Assembly: GCF_000586475.1 (NCBI RefSeq)
Contig: NZ_BAWJ01000002.1
Span: 124,001-188,000 of the forward strand
Length of the DNA stretch: 64,000 bases
Direction: 5' to 3'
Source: Psychrobacter sp. JCM 18903
Lineage (GTDB): Bacteria; Pseudomonadota; Gammaproteobacteria; Pseudomonadales; Moraxellaceae
The position numbers were made by a program, and so were the translations under genes. Under the pieces are notes generated by a model, which was not told where the DNA came from, ran no database searches, and saw nothing but the letters and a program-made list of their open reading frames with translations. This document shows, in pieces, positions 1 to 9,431 of the stretch. Numbering within the stretch: the stretch's first letter is position 1; each line of letters opens with the position of its first letter.

Positions 1-1
1 A

Positions 2-813
2 ATGAAATTTTTAATTAGTAATGATGATGGGGTTTATGCACCAGGGTTATTGGCATTATATCAAGCCCTGTCTGCTATTGCAGAGGTGGTAGTGGTTGCG
101 CCAAATAGTGAGCAAAGTGGCTGCGCGAGTGCTTTGAGCCTATCGATGCCATTATATACTCATCGATTGGATTCTGGTTTTATAGCGGTGAATGGTTCGC
201 CCGCGGACTGTGTACATTTGGCGCTGCATGAGTTGTATCCTGATACGCGTTTTGATTGTGTGATTACTGGTATCAATTCTGGTGCCAATCTTGGTCAAGA
301 CGTTTTATTTTCAGGTACCTTTGGTGCTGCATTAACCGCACAGCTCTTTGGAATACCTGCCATTGCGACCTCCCTAGTGGGCGGCGGTGTCAAAGGAGAA
401 GGGCAAGAGCAGACCAGTCATTATCAAATGGCGGCAGCTGAAATAGTTAAATTATTGATAGAAACACCGATATTAGATGCTTGCAAAAATTTGCCCTATC
501 ATGTATTAAACGTTAATATTCCTGATATGGATAGTGCTGATGATATCAAAGGTCGGAAAATAACGGCGTTAGGGCACCGTCAGATTGCGCGTCCTGTACA
601 TCATGTGGTCGATCCACGTGGGCGTGATGCTTATTGGTTGTCGCTACGTAAACGCCACATGAGTTGCCATTAGAAACTGAAGATTTGCAGTCCTCTGCAA
701 CAGATATGACGGATGATCAAGCGGTAGCGGCGGGTTATATCAGTTTATCACCAGTGCGCCTGCATCATACGCCAGCAGACACGCTTAAAACGCTGTCGGC
801 GTTAATGCTATAA
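2..813 (+). CDS. surE: 5'-nucleotidase SurE (frameshifted copy)
   Basis: SurE is a metal-dependent nucleoside monophosphate phosphatase of the cytoplasm. The start codon lies at the very edge of the window and gives MKFLISNDDGV; the acidic DD pair, N43 region (VNGSPADCV at about 62-70) and GTFGAALTAQLFGIPA are all family hallmarks. The frame opened at base 2 stops at 673, but the downstream frame (starting LPLETEDLQSS and ending TLKTLSALML, stop 811-813) clearly continues the same protein. One base is missing at roughly 655-666. Total length after repair is about 270 residues, normal for SurE. The downstream NlpD-type gene fits the usual surE-nlpD neighbourhood. The break is more likely a sequencing error than a true pseudogene. 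Confidence 0.93.
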
Positions 814-1076
814 ATTTACGCTGCCAAAATGCGTCAAACAGCTGGTCAATATCCTGATATTATCTGCACTATTTTTCTTATTTGGCTGCCATTTATCTCA
901 TTTTTATCACCATTTTCAAAATGAGGACACGCCTTAGAAAATGGTTTACTATCGAGTGATTGATAATGGTATTTGCCAAATAATAAATACTAAATACTAA
1001 ACGGTATAAAAGTTAGCAAAATGCTTGTGAGTAACACAAGGAGTTTGTGAGTAACATAAAGAATAGGAAATCTTGT

Positions 1077-1871
1077 ATGAAGAAGCTTATTGCTGGATCG
1101 CGCTTTGCAACAGTGGCATTGATAGGTACTTTAACAGCAGCAACGTTAACGATGGTGGGCTGTGCAACCAAGCCTACTTACCAATCAGCCAACCAAGCGG
1201 GACCTAAGATTATTACCAATGCACAAGGCGTTCCTAACTACCATCGTGTACAGCGTGGCGATACGGTCAGCCAGATTGCTGAGCGCTATCGTCTCAGTTA
1301 CCGTCAAATCGGTTCGCTTAATGGTTTGGACAGCAAGTATACGATTTATAGTGGTCAATGGCTCAAGCTGTGGCAAGGTACGCCAGCCGATAACAATCGT
1401 TATAACGCGCCTACAACGACACAGCCAACGTACACACCACCTGTAACGAGCGTGCCTAATAATAGCTCACAAAGCCCTGTATACGAAGTGACGGCTAACG
1501 CAACGTCAGGTTATGAATATCCGAGTCGCAATCAAGTGACCCGTAACTTTGATGCGGCAGCGGGCACGATGGGTATGTGGTTTGCTGGTAATGTCGGTGA
1601 TCCCGTACTTGCTAGCCAATCTGGCACGGTACTGTACTCGGGCGATGGTCTGCCAGAGTATGGCAATCTTATTATGATTCGTCATAGTGATAATTACATC
1701 ACCGCTTATGCGCATAATAGTCAGCTACTGGTCAAAGAAGGCGATGCTGTACAGCGCGGTCAGCGCATTGCAAACATGGGTAACAGTGGCCAGACCAATC
1801 AGGTCGGCTTAGAGTTCCAAGTGCGCTTAAATGGCAATCCTATTGACCCACGTGCGGTACTCGGGCGTTAA
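1077..1871 (+). CDS. nlpD: NlpD-type LysM/LytM lipoprotein
   Basis: Likely an outer-membrane lipoprotein that activates periplasmic amidases during cell separation. A lipoprotein signal peptide starts MKKLIAGSRF and ends in the lipobox MVGC. A LysM domain follows (YHRVQRGDTVSQIAERYRL), then a Thr/Pro/Asn-rich linker, then a C-terminal LytM/M23 domain. The LytM zinc ligands look lost: the usual HxH is replaced by LEFQVRL and the first His/Asp pair is absent around GMWFAG. That is the degenerate state known for NlpD and EnvC activators. I place the start at ATG 1077 because it gives the clean signal peptide and has AGGA upstream; an in-frame GTG at 1047 would add ten residues. Its position after surE supports the call. 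Confidence 0.88.
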   Translation: MKKLIAGSRFATVALIGTLTAATLTMVGCATKPTYQSANQAGPKIITNAQGVPNYHRVQRGDTVSQIAERYRLSYRQIGSLNGLDSKYTIYSGQWLKLWQGTPADNNRYNAPTTTQPTYTPPVTSVPNNSSQSPVYEVTANATSGYEYPSRNQVTRNFDAAAGTMGMWFAGNVGDPVLASQSGTVLYSGDGLPEYGNLIMIRHSDNYITAYAHNSQLLVKEGDAVQRGQRIANMGNSGQTNQVGLEFQVRLNGNPIDPRAVLGR

Positions 1872-1906
1872 ACGTGATGCCAAGTTGTGACTGATTTGGC
1901 AAGTTA

Positions 1907-1955
1907 GTGGCTTTATTCAGAGCGCTTGAATTTCAGAGTGTTTGAATAAAGCCAC
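1907..1955 (+). other. 13-bp perfect inverted repeat between nlpD and mltB
   Basis: GTGGCTTTATTCA at 1907-1919 is exactly complementary to 1943-1955, with a 23-base loop. No T run follows, so it is not a canonical intrinsic terminator. It may stabilise or process the mRNA between the two cistrons. Confidence 0.55.
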
Positions 1956-2009
1956 CTTAACTAAATCGGTTTATTTGAGTCGCTTTACTTATTCATACTT
2001 GAGAATTTT

Positions 2010-3313
2010 ATGATGTTAAAAAAACAATATCTTGCCCTGTTTCCTGCGTTAGTGATGGTTGGGTGTACCAGCCAACAGGCGATGCAAAAACCTAGCAAAC
2101 CTGTGCGTCAAGGCAACGTTCAGATTACCCAAACTCAAACCATTCAAGTGAAGCCAGCACCGAAGCCTGTCATCAAGCCGCAGCCAGTGGCAAAGCCAAG
2201 CTATAACAGCTTCTCTGATTGGAAGTCTGATTTTTCTATGCGGCGATTTCATCAGGCCATGATGCAGCGACGGTGCGTCGTTTACTTGATACCGCTTATT
2301 TAAATCAGCAAGTCATCTCACTTGACTCAGGACAGCCAGAGTTTTCTAAGATGCCATGGGAATATGTCGATTCTGCCGTATCTGATGGGCGTGTGAGTAC
2401 TGGTAAGCGTAAGTTCGCCGAGCAACGGGCATTTTTGTCGCAATTAGAATCGCAGTACGGTGTCAATGCAGAAATAATCGCTGCCATTTGGGGCATGGAG
2501 TCGTCATACGGCGTGGTGACGGGTAATAGCAGCATACCAAGCTCGCTTGCGAGTCTGGCTTATGATGGTCGTCGCCAAGAATTTGCCGAAACTCAGTTGT
2601 TGTCATTAGCGACGCTATTGCAGCGCGGTGATGTGTCTTGGTCGCAGCTCGATGGTTCTTGGGCAGGCGGCATGGGACAGACGCAGTTTATCCCTGATAC
2701 TTGGCTGAAGCACGGAGTGGATGGCGATGGTAATGGTCACCGTAACCCGTGGGCAACGGGCGATGCACTGGCGTCCACCGCTAATTATTTGAGCAACTCA
2801 GGTTGGGTTCGAGGTCTAGCGCCATTTTACGAAGCGACCATTCCTGCCTCATTCGATTATTCCATGGTTGGTAGTAAGCAGCCTGCCGCGAGATGGGCGG
2901 CGATGGGTGTTGATACGATAGCTGATGTTTATTTGGATGCCAATACTGAAATGGAGCTGTGGCTACCAGCTGGCAAGGATGGTCCTGTACTGCTACTCAG
3001 TCCAAACTTTGATGTGATCAAGGTTTATAATAACTCATCGAGCTATGCGCTAGGTGTCAGCTTATTGGGTAAAGCGCTGGCTGGACAAGGCGGATTACAG
3101 AAATCATGGCCGCGTTATGAGCGTCCATTATCCACAGCTCAAGTACGAAATTTACAGCAGCGTTTGACCAACTCAGGCTATGATACTAAAGGCGCTGACG
3201 GTATCGTGGGTACCAATACTCGATTGGCGTTCCAGCGCTGGCAAGCAGACAATGGTCAGACTCCAGACGGCTTTATTACTCAGCGTAGTGCGTCATCGTT
3301 AGCTTCGTGGTGA
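2010..3313 (+). CDS. mltB: membrane-bound lytic murein transglycosylase B family (frameshifted copy)
   Basis: Cleaves the MurNAc-GlcNAc bond of peptidoglycan with formation of 1,6-anhydro-muropeptides. A lipoprotein signal with lipobox MVGC opens the protein, followed by a Pro/Lys/Gln-rich linker. The SLT_2 catalytic domain has the catalytic Glu in IWGMESSYG and the motif GGMGQTQFIPDTWL. A C-terminal peptidoglycan-binding domain (VRNLQQRLTNSGYDTKGADGIVG) ends the protein. The first frame stops at 2303; the remaining frame is already open before 2273 as FYAAISSGHDAATVRRLLD. A T run at 2231-2235 appears one base short, so a homopolymer deletion explains the break. The C-terminal binding domain distinguishes it from the shorter E. 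coli MltB. Confidence 0.9.
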
Positions 3314-3433
3314 AGCAGGTTGATTGCACTGCTTTTGACTCGTATTGATTCTAATATTAGCGTGTTAAAAGAAATTTTTTAACCATCATTTTTGATGGTA
3401 ATATCAAATACGATGAGCTTAGTGAATAAAATA

Positions 3434-3460
3434 AAAAAGTACCCTAATAAGGTGCTTTTT
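3434..3460 (+). terminator. intrinsic terminator after mltB
   Basis: A 10-bp stem with one G-U pair (AAAAAGTACC / GGTGCTTTTT), a 7-base loop and a terminal T run lies about 120 bases after the mltB stop. Confidence 0.75.
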
Positions 3461-3564
3461 ATTTTACGCTATGATTGTTTTTCAACAGACTTTAATCTTG
3501 TTAGGTTTTAATAAATAATATGGACACAAGAAGACTGATACTGTGACTGATAAACGCTACACTG

Positions 3565-3615
3565 TTTGTTTATCAATGCGCTTTGTTTATCAATGCGCTT
3601 TGTTTATCAACGCGC
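3565..3615 (+). repeat. three tandem 17-bp repeats upstream of the ModB-like gene
   Basis: TTTGTTTATCAATGCGC occurs at 3565-3581 and 3582-3598 identically, and at 3599-3615 with one change (T to C). The array ends 80 bases before the ModB-like start codon. There are no spacers, so it is a simple tandem repeat. It could be a repeated protein-binding site or a slippage product. Confidence 0.85.
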
Positions 3616-3694
3616 TATTTATAAGAGCTGACATTATATTTGTCTGTTCAATCTTTTAATATTAGATACAATAGATCCTTTACCCTCATAACGA

Positions 3695-4415
3695 ATGGCA
3701 ACGAGCAGTGACATTATGATAGACCAATCTCTTATGTCCGATATGCTTAATCCATTTTGGGTCAGTATTAAGCTTGCTGGTGTCACTACCGTTTGTCTAT
3801 TACTGTTCGCAACGCCTGTGGCTTATTGGCTCGCTAAGCCCAGTCGTAGGCAAGTTGTGTCACGTCTTAAAGTTTTGCTCATGGGCATCATTGCCATGCC
3901 ATTGGTTTTGCCGCCTACCGTCATCGGCTTTTACCTTTTATTACTGTTAAGCTAGTGTCGGTATTGGTAAATGGCTTAGCGAACATAATATCAGCCCCTT
4001 GATATTTACCTTTGAAGGTCTTGTCATTGGTTCTATTATTTACTCCTTGCCTTTTTATATTCAGCCTGTCTACGCCCAATTTTTACGTATTCCACAAAGC
4101 GTGATGGAAGTGGCACATTTATTGGAGCCAAGCCGTTTCAAGCGGTTTCTCAGAGTCGCTCTGCCACAAGCGCGTGTCGGTATTGTGCTTGGTAGCTTAA
4201 TAAGTTTTGCCCATACTATTGGTGAGTTTGGCGTGGTTTTGATGATAGGGGGTAGTATATCCGATGAGACTAAAGTGGTCTCGATTGCAATATATGAGCA
4301 AGTAGAGGCGCTGAATTACGAGGCAGCGCACATGATGTCTGGGATTCTCATCATTATGGGAGTGGTTATGGTGGCGTTGATTGCTAGTGTGAGCCGGCTG
4401 AATCAACGCTCATAA
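3695..4415 (+). CDS. modB: orphan molybdate-type ABC permease, ModB-like (frameshifted)
   Basis: Inner-membrane permease with the ModB signature region LPPTVIGFYLLLLL, an EAA-like cytoplasmic loop, and FAHTIGEFGVVLMIGGSI. About five or six membrane segments are visible and total length is about 240 residues, normal for ModB. The frame from 3695 stops at 3955; the next frame continues as SVGIGKWLSEHNISPL. The break near 3948-3957 needs one base removed or two added, unlike most breaks in this window. No binding protein (modA) or ATPase (modC) lies next to it; the upstream gene is mltB and the downstream gene is convergent dcyD. The EAA loop reads EVAHLLEPSRFKRF, where the usual Gly is Glu. An in-frame ATG at 3716 or 3734 is an alternative start. 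Substrate is inferred from family resemblance only. Confidence 0.8.
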
Positions 4416-4484
4416 GATTGTAGTTAATACCTATAGCTTGAATTAATGCGTTAAAATTTATTTATCCATTTATTTTCATCATAT

Positions 4485-5465
4485 CTAAGTCACTTGAGTA
4501 GCAAATAAAGCTGGTGCACCGCCCGTATGCCAAAATAAGACACGATCGGTTTTCTTGATTTTGCCAGACCGAATCATATCTATGAGTCCGCCCATCGCAC
4601 GACCCGTATAGACAGGATCTAAAAGTATGCCTTCTGTTTGAGCTGTCATTGCAATGGCTTCATTTTCTAATGTACCAACCACGCCATAACCTTCGCCTAC
4701 ATAATCAGAGTTGAGTGTTAAATCGCTTTCTGTAAACTGATGATTGGCACCGATAAGGGAGGCCGTGCTACTGGCAAGCGCGACGGTATACTGATCAAAA
4801 GGCACTTTGTCTGTTTTACCTTTATCGATATTGATACCTACGATTTGGGCGGGCGAATTGAGTATTTTTTTGCCAAGCATCAAACCGGCTTGTGTTGCCC
4901 CAGAGCTAGAAGCAAAAACGATATGAGTAAATAATACGTCCATGCTTTCACGTTGCGATTCCAACTCTTTAAAAGCTTCTACAAACGCTAAAGCACCCAG
5001 CTCATTGGAGCCGCCATAGGGTATGACATATGGTTTTTTGCCTTGTTTTGTTAACTGCTCAACGATTTTAGGAATATCTTCTCCTTTACGATTGGCGCCT
5101 GCCCAGTGAATATGTGATCCAAAAATTTTGTCTAATAAAAGATTGCCACTTGTTTGTTCGGGTTCTTCTCCACCCAATACTAAATGGCATTCAAGTCCCA
5201 AGCTTGCCGCCGCGGCAGCAGTTTGGCGACAATGGTTTGATTGTGCGGCCCCTGCCGTAATCAGGCAATCAGCACCTTGAGCAAGGGCATCACCCATAAT
5301 AAATTCAAGCTTACGGGTTTTGTTGCCACCCAATGCCAGTCCCGTGTTGTCATCTCGTTTCATAAAAATAGTAGGGCCATCAAGCGCTTTACTCAATCTG
5401 CTAAGCGCTATCAAGGGAGTAGGGAAGAAGCCCAATGATTGTCTGGGTATGTGGTTACATTCCAT
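4485..5465 (-). CDS. dcyD: D-cysteine desulfhydrase (PLP-dependent)
   Basis: Converts D-cysteine to pyruvate, sulfide and ammonia. It belongs to the PLP fold-II group shared with ACC deaminase. The PLP lysine is in GGNKTRKLEF (about residue 47-56), and AAQSNHCRQTAAAAA is the substrate-binding loop. I choose desulfhydrase over ACC deaminase because the two discriminating positions read PVYTGRAMGGL and HTGGAPALFA (Thr at both), whereas ACC deaminases carry Glu and Leu there. Length is 326 residues, normal and unbroken. GGGAC precedes the ATG by five bases. The gene is convergent with the ModB-like gene and has no evident partners. Confidence 0.85.
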   Translation of the reverse strand: MECNHIPRQSLGFFPTPLIALSRLSKALDGPTIFMKRDDNTGLALGGNKTRKLEFIMGDALAQGADCLITAGAAQSNHCRQTAAAAASLGLECHLVLGGEEPEQTSGNLLLDKIFGSHIHWAGANRKGEDIPKIVEQLTKQGKKPYVIPYGGSNELGALAFVEAFKELESQRESMDVLFTHIVFASSSGATQAGLMLGKKILNSPAQIVGINIDKGKTDKVPFDQYTVALASSTASLIGANHQFTESDLTLNSDYVGEGYGVVGTLENEAIAMTAQTEGILLDPVYTGRAMGGLIDMIRSGKIKKTDRVLFWHTGGAPALFATQVT

Positions 5466-5660
5466 ATTTTGTCCCTTTTATAATAAAAAAATGCTGAATA
5501 AGTTTGAAACATAGCCATTGATAAAGTCAATTAAAGATGATTATTTAGCGGGTATAAATAGCCAGTAATTATACGTCGTAACAGCCTTATAAAACGTATG
5601 AATGCGTATCCAGCTTGAGAATCAGTGGAATCCTAAGGGTTAATTTATCAAATATAAAAT

Positions 5661-5697
5661 GAAAATCCTCATGCAAAATTGACAGGTTGCATGAGGA
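5661..5697 (-). terminator. terminator after the Tsx-like gene
   Basis: An 11-bp perfect stem (TCCTCATGCAA / TTGCATGAGGA on the plus strand) with a 10-base loop; read on the minus strand it is followed by TTTTC. It lies about 85 bases beyond the Tsx-like stop. Confidence 0.65.
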
Positions 5698-5782
5698 CTC
5701 TTTGTTTTATTAACAAACTGTTTATTTTAGTGAGAAAGAGTTGAGAGCTGTTTTAGAACTATTCGTCAAACCAATTAGACGG

Positions 5783-6584
5783 TTAAAAATGAAACTTCAC
5801 TAGAGCACTAGGCACGTTTTGAGTTGTATCACTACCATACTTATTTTTCCAATAGCTATATTCCATACCGACCTCTAAGCGATTATCAATGCCTAATAGT
5901 GGTTGTAAGTTATACTTTATTTGCGGATTGATATGTAGTTGGTTTTTTAAGTCATCATTGTTAAAAGAGTAGTCTACATAACCATCGACCACAAAATTGT
6001 TTTTCTCCCAACCGTAAGTTAAGGTGATTTGCTGGTCATCATCAGTATTATCATTGAAGACATGATATAGGGAAGCAGAGGCGTACTTCATACCTGAAAT
6101 AGGCACATTCAAATCTGCCCCTAGTCCTATCATATAGTTGTCTTGGCTAAAGCCTTTGCTGTTCGAGCCAAACTCATATTGCCCCGCTAGATTGAGCTGT
6201 TTGATAAAGCTATCATCGAAAGTTGTAAGCTTAAGCTTGGGCGCAAACTCACCATAGGTTTCTTTAAATCTATTGTTTTCAATATCATTTGCGCCTTGAT
6301 GGCGATCGACGAAGAAAAATACGCCGCCCCAACTGTGTTGATGCGTGCTCCAGAGTGATGGTCGTCAATTCTCCGTCTTTTACCAGCTCATAGTCATTGC
6401 CATACAGTACAGAAAGACTGGTATCGGTGAAAAGCACCTTTGCATGGCTGCTGCTCATCGTACCCAAGACAACGATCGCGGCTAAAGCCGTGGTTAATGA
6501 GCTACTAAAAAACAGTTTTTTCTTAATATTGGTTTTACATAATTGGCTAGCCAGTGGCAAATTCGTAGATAAGTGATAACGCAC
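5783..6584 (-). CDS. Tsx-like / DUF5020-type outer membrane channel (frameshifted)
   Basis: Probable 12-strand outer membrane channel. It starts with GTG at 6584, preceded on the minus strand by AAAGGA, and has a signal peptide ending MSSSHA. The early motif FTDTSLSVLYGNDYEL and HSWGGVFFFVDRHQGAND match the nucleoside-specific Tsx/DUF5020 barrels. The C-terminus alternates strands and ends in ALVKFHF, with the terminal Phe typical of outer membrane proteins. The signal-peptide frame ends at 6285; the next frame is open through 6325-5783. One base is missing near 6335-6345 (AST then HSWGG). Repaired length is about 267 residues. Substrate is not determined by sequence. Confidence 0.8.
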
Positions 6585-7102
6585 AGTAATATTCCTTTAT
6601 ATAGAGTGGATCATCCTAGCAGGCTGGTATATGACAGAAGCGCGTTTTAACTTCCTGTCAAAACGGGTCAATACTGCTAAGGATAAAGCGCGGTCAGGTT
6701 TCGGTAGCAATCCAGAATAATGGAGATGAGTGCTACAAATGTAAGTGTTGTTAACAGTACAAAAAATGCTCTGTTGGCTATGTTATCCGCAATAATTCTT
6801 AACACTTTGAAACAGTTAAGCATGTTTTATAATGAGTGACAACCATAAGCTGGCTAAGAAAAACGGTCTATCAAGCCTTCTAAGTATTTGATATTACCTA
6901 AGTTTATGATTTTATTAAATTAATTGACTAAATGGTCAGCTTTATTGTTTTTGTAAGCAAGGAGATGTGTCGAAGTAGCTGGTAGGTTAAACCACTAGCA
7001 ATAATTATTACGATTTAGAATAGTAAAAAAAGCTGGTAGGGTGGTTGAGGACAAATAATACGAGAGGCAAGTGAATAGAGGTATGGCAGAATTAATAGAC
7101 AC
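6585..7102. other. AT-rich intergenic stretch without a gene
   Basis: About 520 bases between the start of the Tsx-like gene and the tRNA terminator. I see no convincing ORF, RNA gene or strong inverted repeat. It should contain the promoter of the Tsx-like gene. AGCTGGTAGG occurs twice, near 6977 and 7032, but nothing else repeats around it. Confidence 0.6.
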
Positions 7103-7134
7103 AAAAAAACCTCAAACAATCTAATTGTTTGAGG
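7103..7134 (-). terminator. terminator of the tRNA-Val/tRNA-Asp transcript
   Basis: CCTCAAACAA / TTGTTTGAGG form a perfect 10-bp stem with a 5-base loop. On the minus strand it is followed by seven T residues. It lies about 40 bases beyond the tRNA-Asp 3' end. Confidence 0.9.
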
Positions 7135-7176
7135 CGAAACTTGCTTAAACTCGAGAGTTTAAATTCGTTTTAAATA

Positions 7177-7253
7177 TGGCGCAGCGGACGGGACTCGAAC
7201 CCGCGACCCCCGGCGTGACAGGCCGGTATTCTAACCAACTGAACTACCGCTGC
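7177..7253 (-). tRNA. tRNA-Asp (GTC)
   Basis: Seventy-seven nucleotides including an encoded CCA. The acceptor stem GCAGCGG pairs with CCGCTGC, the D-loop has GTTCAGTTGGTTAGAAT, the anticodon loop is CCTGTCACG with anticodon GTC, and the T-loop contains GGTTCGAGTCC. It follows tRNA-Val in the same transcript. Confidence 0.97.
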
Positions 7254-7318
7254 TTAGGTCGTACTTAGTTTATTTAACCACTTAGCCTACTACTTGAAAG
7301 TAACGCTATACTAAATAG

Positions 7319-7394
7319 TGGTGGGTGATGACGGATTCGAACCGCCGACATTCTGCGTGTAAGGCAGACGCTCTACCAACTGAGCTAATCACCC
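7319..7394 (-). tRNA. tRNA-Val (TAC)
   Basis: Seventy-six nucleotides including encoded CCA. The acceptor stem GGGTGAT pairs with ATCACCC, the D-loop is TAGCTCAGTTGGTAGAGC, the anticodon loop CTTACAC carries TAC, and the T-loop contains GGTTCGAATCC. It is first in a two-tRNA unit with tRNA-Asp. Confidence 0.97.
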
Positions 7395-7473
7395 TTCGAA
7401 CAATTGCTATGCAATTTATTCAACATCAACTGAGCTCTAAGTTTGTCACTAAGCTCTGCTGCTGTGGGTGTGT

Positions 7474-7501
7474 ATTATATAGATTTACACATGGCTGTCA
7501 A
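7474..7501 (-). promoter_or_regulatory. sigma-70 promoter of the tRNA-Val/Asp unit
   Basis: On the minus strand a consensus TTGACA (7501-7496) is separated by 16 bases from a consensus TATAAT (7479-7474). The -10 lies about 80 bases upstream of the mature tRNA-Val 5' end. Confidence 0.85.
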
Positions 7502-7687
7502 ACAGTTTTTTAACTATTTTGAAAAATAATTGAAAATACTGTCTGAAAGCTATTATTAATAGTAGTCTGAGGCACGTGTTTCCTAAGGTTGCTGCCTAAA
7601 AACTTATTATGGTTAGTCATTGTTTGATGGTCAAAAACTACTATACTATTGAGGGTGTTTTACGACTCATGCTTTATTTTATGTTGA

Positions 7688-9327
7688 TTGTTGGAGGCGG
7701 GCATAGAAAATTCCACTATTGAACAAACTTTTACGACCTGGTCTTGGGGAGACTTCGCAGGCTTGGGTCTGGTATTGCATATTGTTCTCATGATAGTAAT
7801 GACGCTACGTGTTGTATCGGTGCAGCGCAATATCGGTGTATCTATCGCTTGGATTGCTGTGCTCTATACCTTGCCTCTTTTTGGTTTCATCGCTTATATA
7901 CTATTGGGTGAGCCGATGATAGGGCGGCGCTATCGTCAACGGGTAGACCAAGCAAGCTTATTGATGGATGATATGGCACGGCGTGAGAATTTGGTTTTTG
8001 ATCAGGGACAAGAGTTGCTGCCAGCCAACTACCGCGGTGTCAGTCAAATAGGCACGCGCTGGACGGGGCTGGGCGTGTTTCCTAATCACAATATGCAGCT
8101 ATTGACAGATCCTCATACTATCTTTCAGAATTTAATCGAAGATATCAATGCTGCTCAGAGCATTATCCTGATGGAGTTTTACATTGTTTATCCTAAAGGA
8201 CAAGTACTAGAGGTGATAGAGGCGTTGTCAGCGGCAGCGCAGCGTGGCGTTGAGTGTCATATATTGGCCGATAGCGTGGGTAGCTTTAGCTTTTTTAACA
8301 GTAGCGCGCACCGTACATTGGAAAAAGCAGGTGTTTTTGTCCATCAGTCACTACCAGTGGGTCTGTTTAAAACGTTATTTAAGCGCTCTGACTTGCGTAA
8401 CCATCGTAAGATTGTGGTGATTGATGAGCACATTGGTTATATCGGTAGCTTTAACTTAGTCGATCCGAGGTTTTTTAAACAAAATAAAAACGTTGGACAG
8501 TGGATCGATGTGGCCATACGCACGACCAGTCAACACTCTATTAGTATTACGACAGCCATGGCGATCGTGGTGGCCACAGACATTGGTGCGGAAAACAATG
8601 ACAATCTAGACGCGCTCAATCAGCGAGTAAATGGCTATACTCGTAAACTATATGTGATGAACCCAACCATTAATGATTTAAACAGTCGGGTAAAGGTATT
8701 GGCTGGTGAGATCGACTATTATGAGCAGCCAAATATTGGCTCGACATCGATTGTGATACCGAAGATGCCGATGGTAGAAGGGGTGCTGGCGCAGCTAATA
8801 CCTTCCGCACCACAAGTGACTGCCCATGTGATTTACAATACATTGGTGACCGTTATTCATCGTGCCAATAAACGCATTCGCATTACCACACCGTATTTTG
8901 TACCTGACGAGGCGCTCTCGGGAGCATTAACGATCGCTGCCAAACGCGGGGTTGAGGTGACGCTGATTGTCCCTGAAAAGGTGGATTCGTTTCTTGTACA
9001 GCATGCGTCACAAGCCTATTATCAAGAGCTGCTCGAGGCAGGCGTGACGATTGCCTTGTTTAAGGGTGGTCTGTTGCATACCAAAACAGTGGTTATCGAT
9101 GATGATTATTGTTTATTTGGTACTGTAAACATCGATATGCGCAGTTTTATCTAAATATGGAGGTGAGCTTGGCCATTTATACACCAGAGATGGTCGCTCA
9201 AGTCGCTGATTGTCAAGAAGTCTACTTACAAAGTTGCCGTTTTCTGAGTTTAGAGCAGTGGCAACAGCGCCATGGTACAGAGCGTTTGTTTGATAATGTG
9301 GTACGCTTATTTAGTCCTTTATTGTAG
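7688..9327 (+). CDS. cls: cardiolipin synthase (frameshifted copy)
   Basis: Inner-membrane phospholipase-D-family enzyme that makes cardiolipin from phosphatidylglycerol. Two N-terminal membrane segments are followed by two HKD motifs: NHRKIVVIDEHIGYIGSFN and LHTKTVVIDDDYCLFGTVN. The frame stops at 9154 after MRSFI, but the adjacent frame continues NMEVSLAIYTPEMVAQVADC to 9327. Adding one T to the TTTT run at about 9141-9146 restores MRSFYLNMEVSLAIY, the expected ClsA-type ending. The start is uncertain: the frame opens only at TTG 7688, and the best Shine-Dalgarno sequence (GGAGG, 7692-7696) lies inside it. A further lost base upstream may hide an ATG. Confidence 0.92.
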
Positions 9328-9431
9328 CATTTTCGATTTTAGGGTAAGGTAAACGACTGATATCAGTTTAGTCCCATGATGACCTTATTTTTATTACTAT
9401 TAATTTATCCCGATAAAGGATGCGCTTGTCT

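Noticed and set aside
1077..1871. An active M23 endopeptidase
   Set aside because: The zinc-binding His and Asp residues of the LytM fold are not visible, consistent with an NlpD-type activator.
3565..3615. The 17-bp tandem repeat considered as a CRISPR remnant
   Set aside because: The units abut with no spacers, are too short, and no cas genes are present.
4485..5465. ACC deaminase
   Set aside because: The discriminating positions are Thr (PVYTG and HTGG) as in D-cysteine desulfhydrases, not Glu and Leu.
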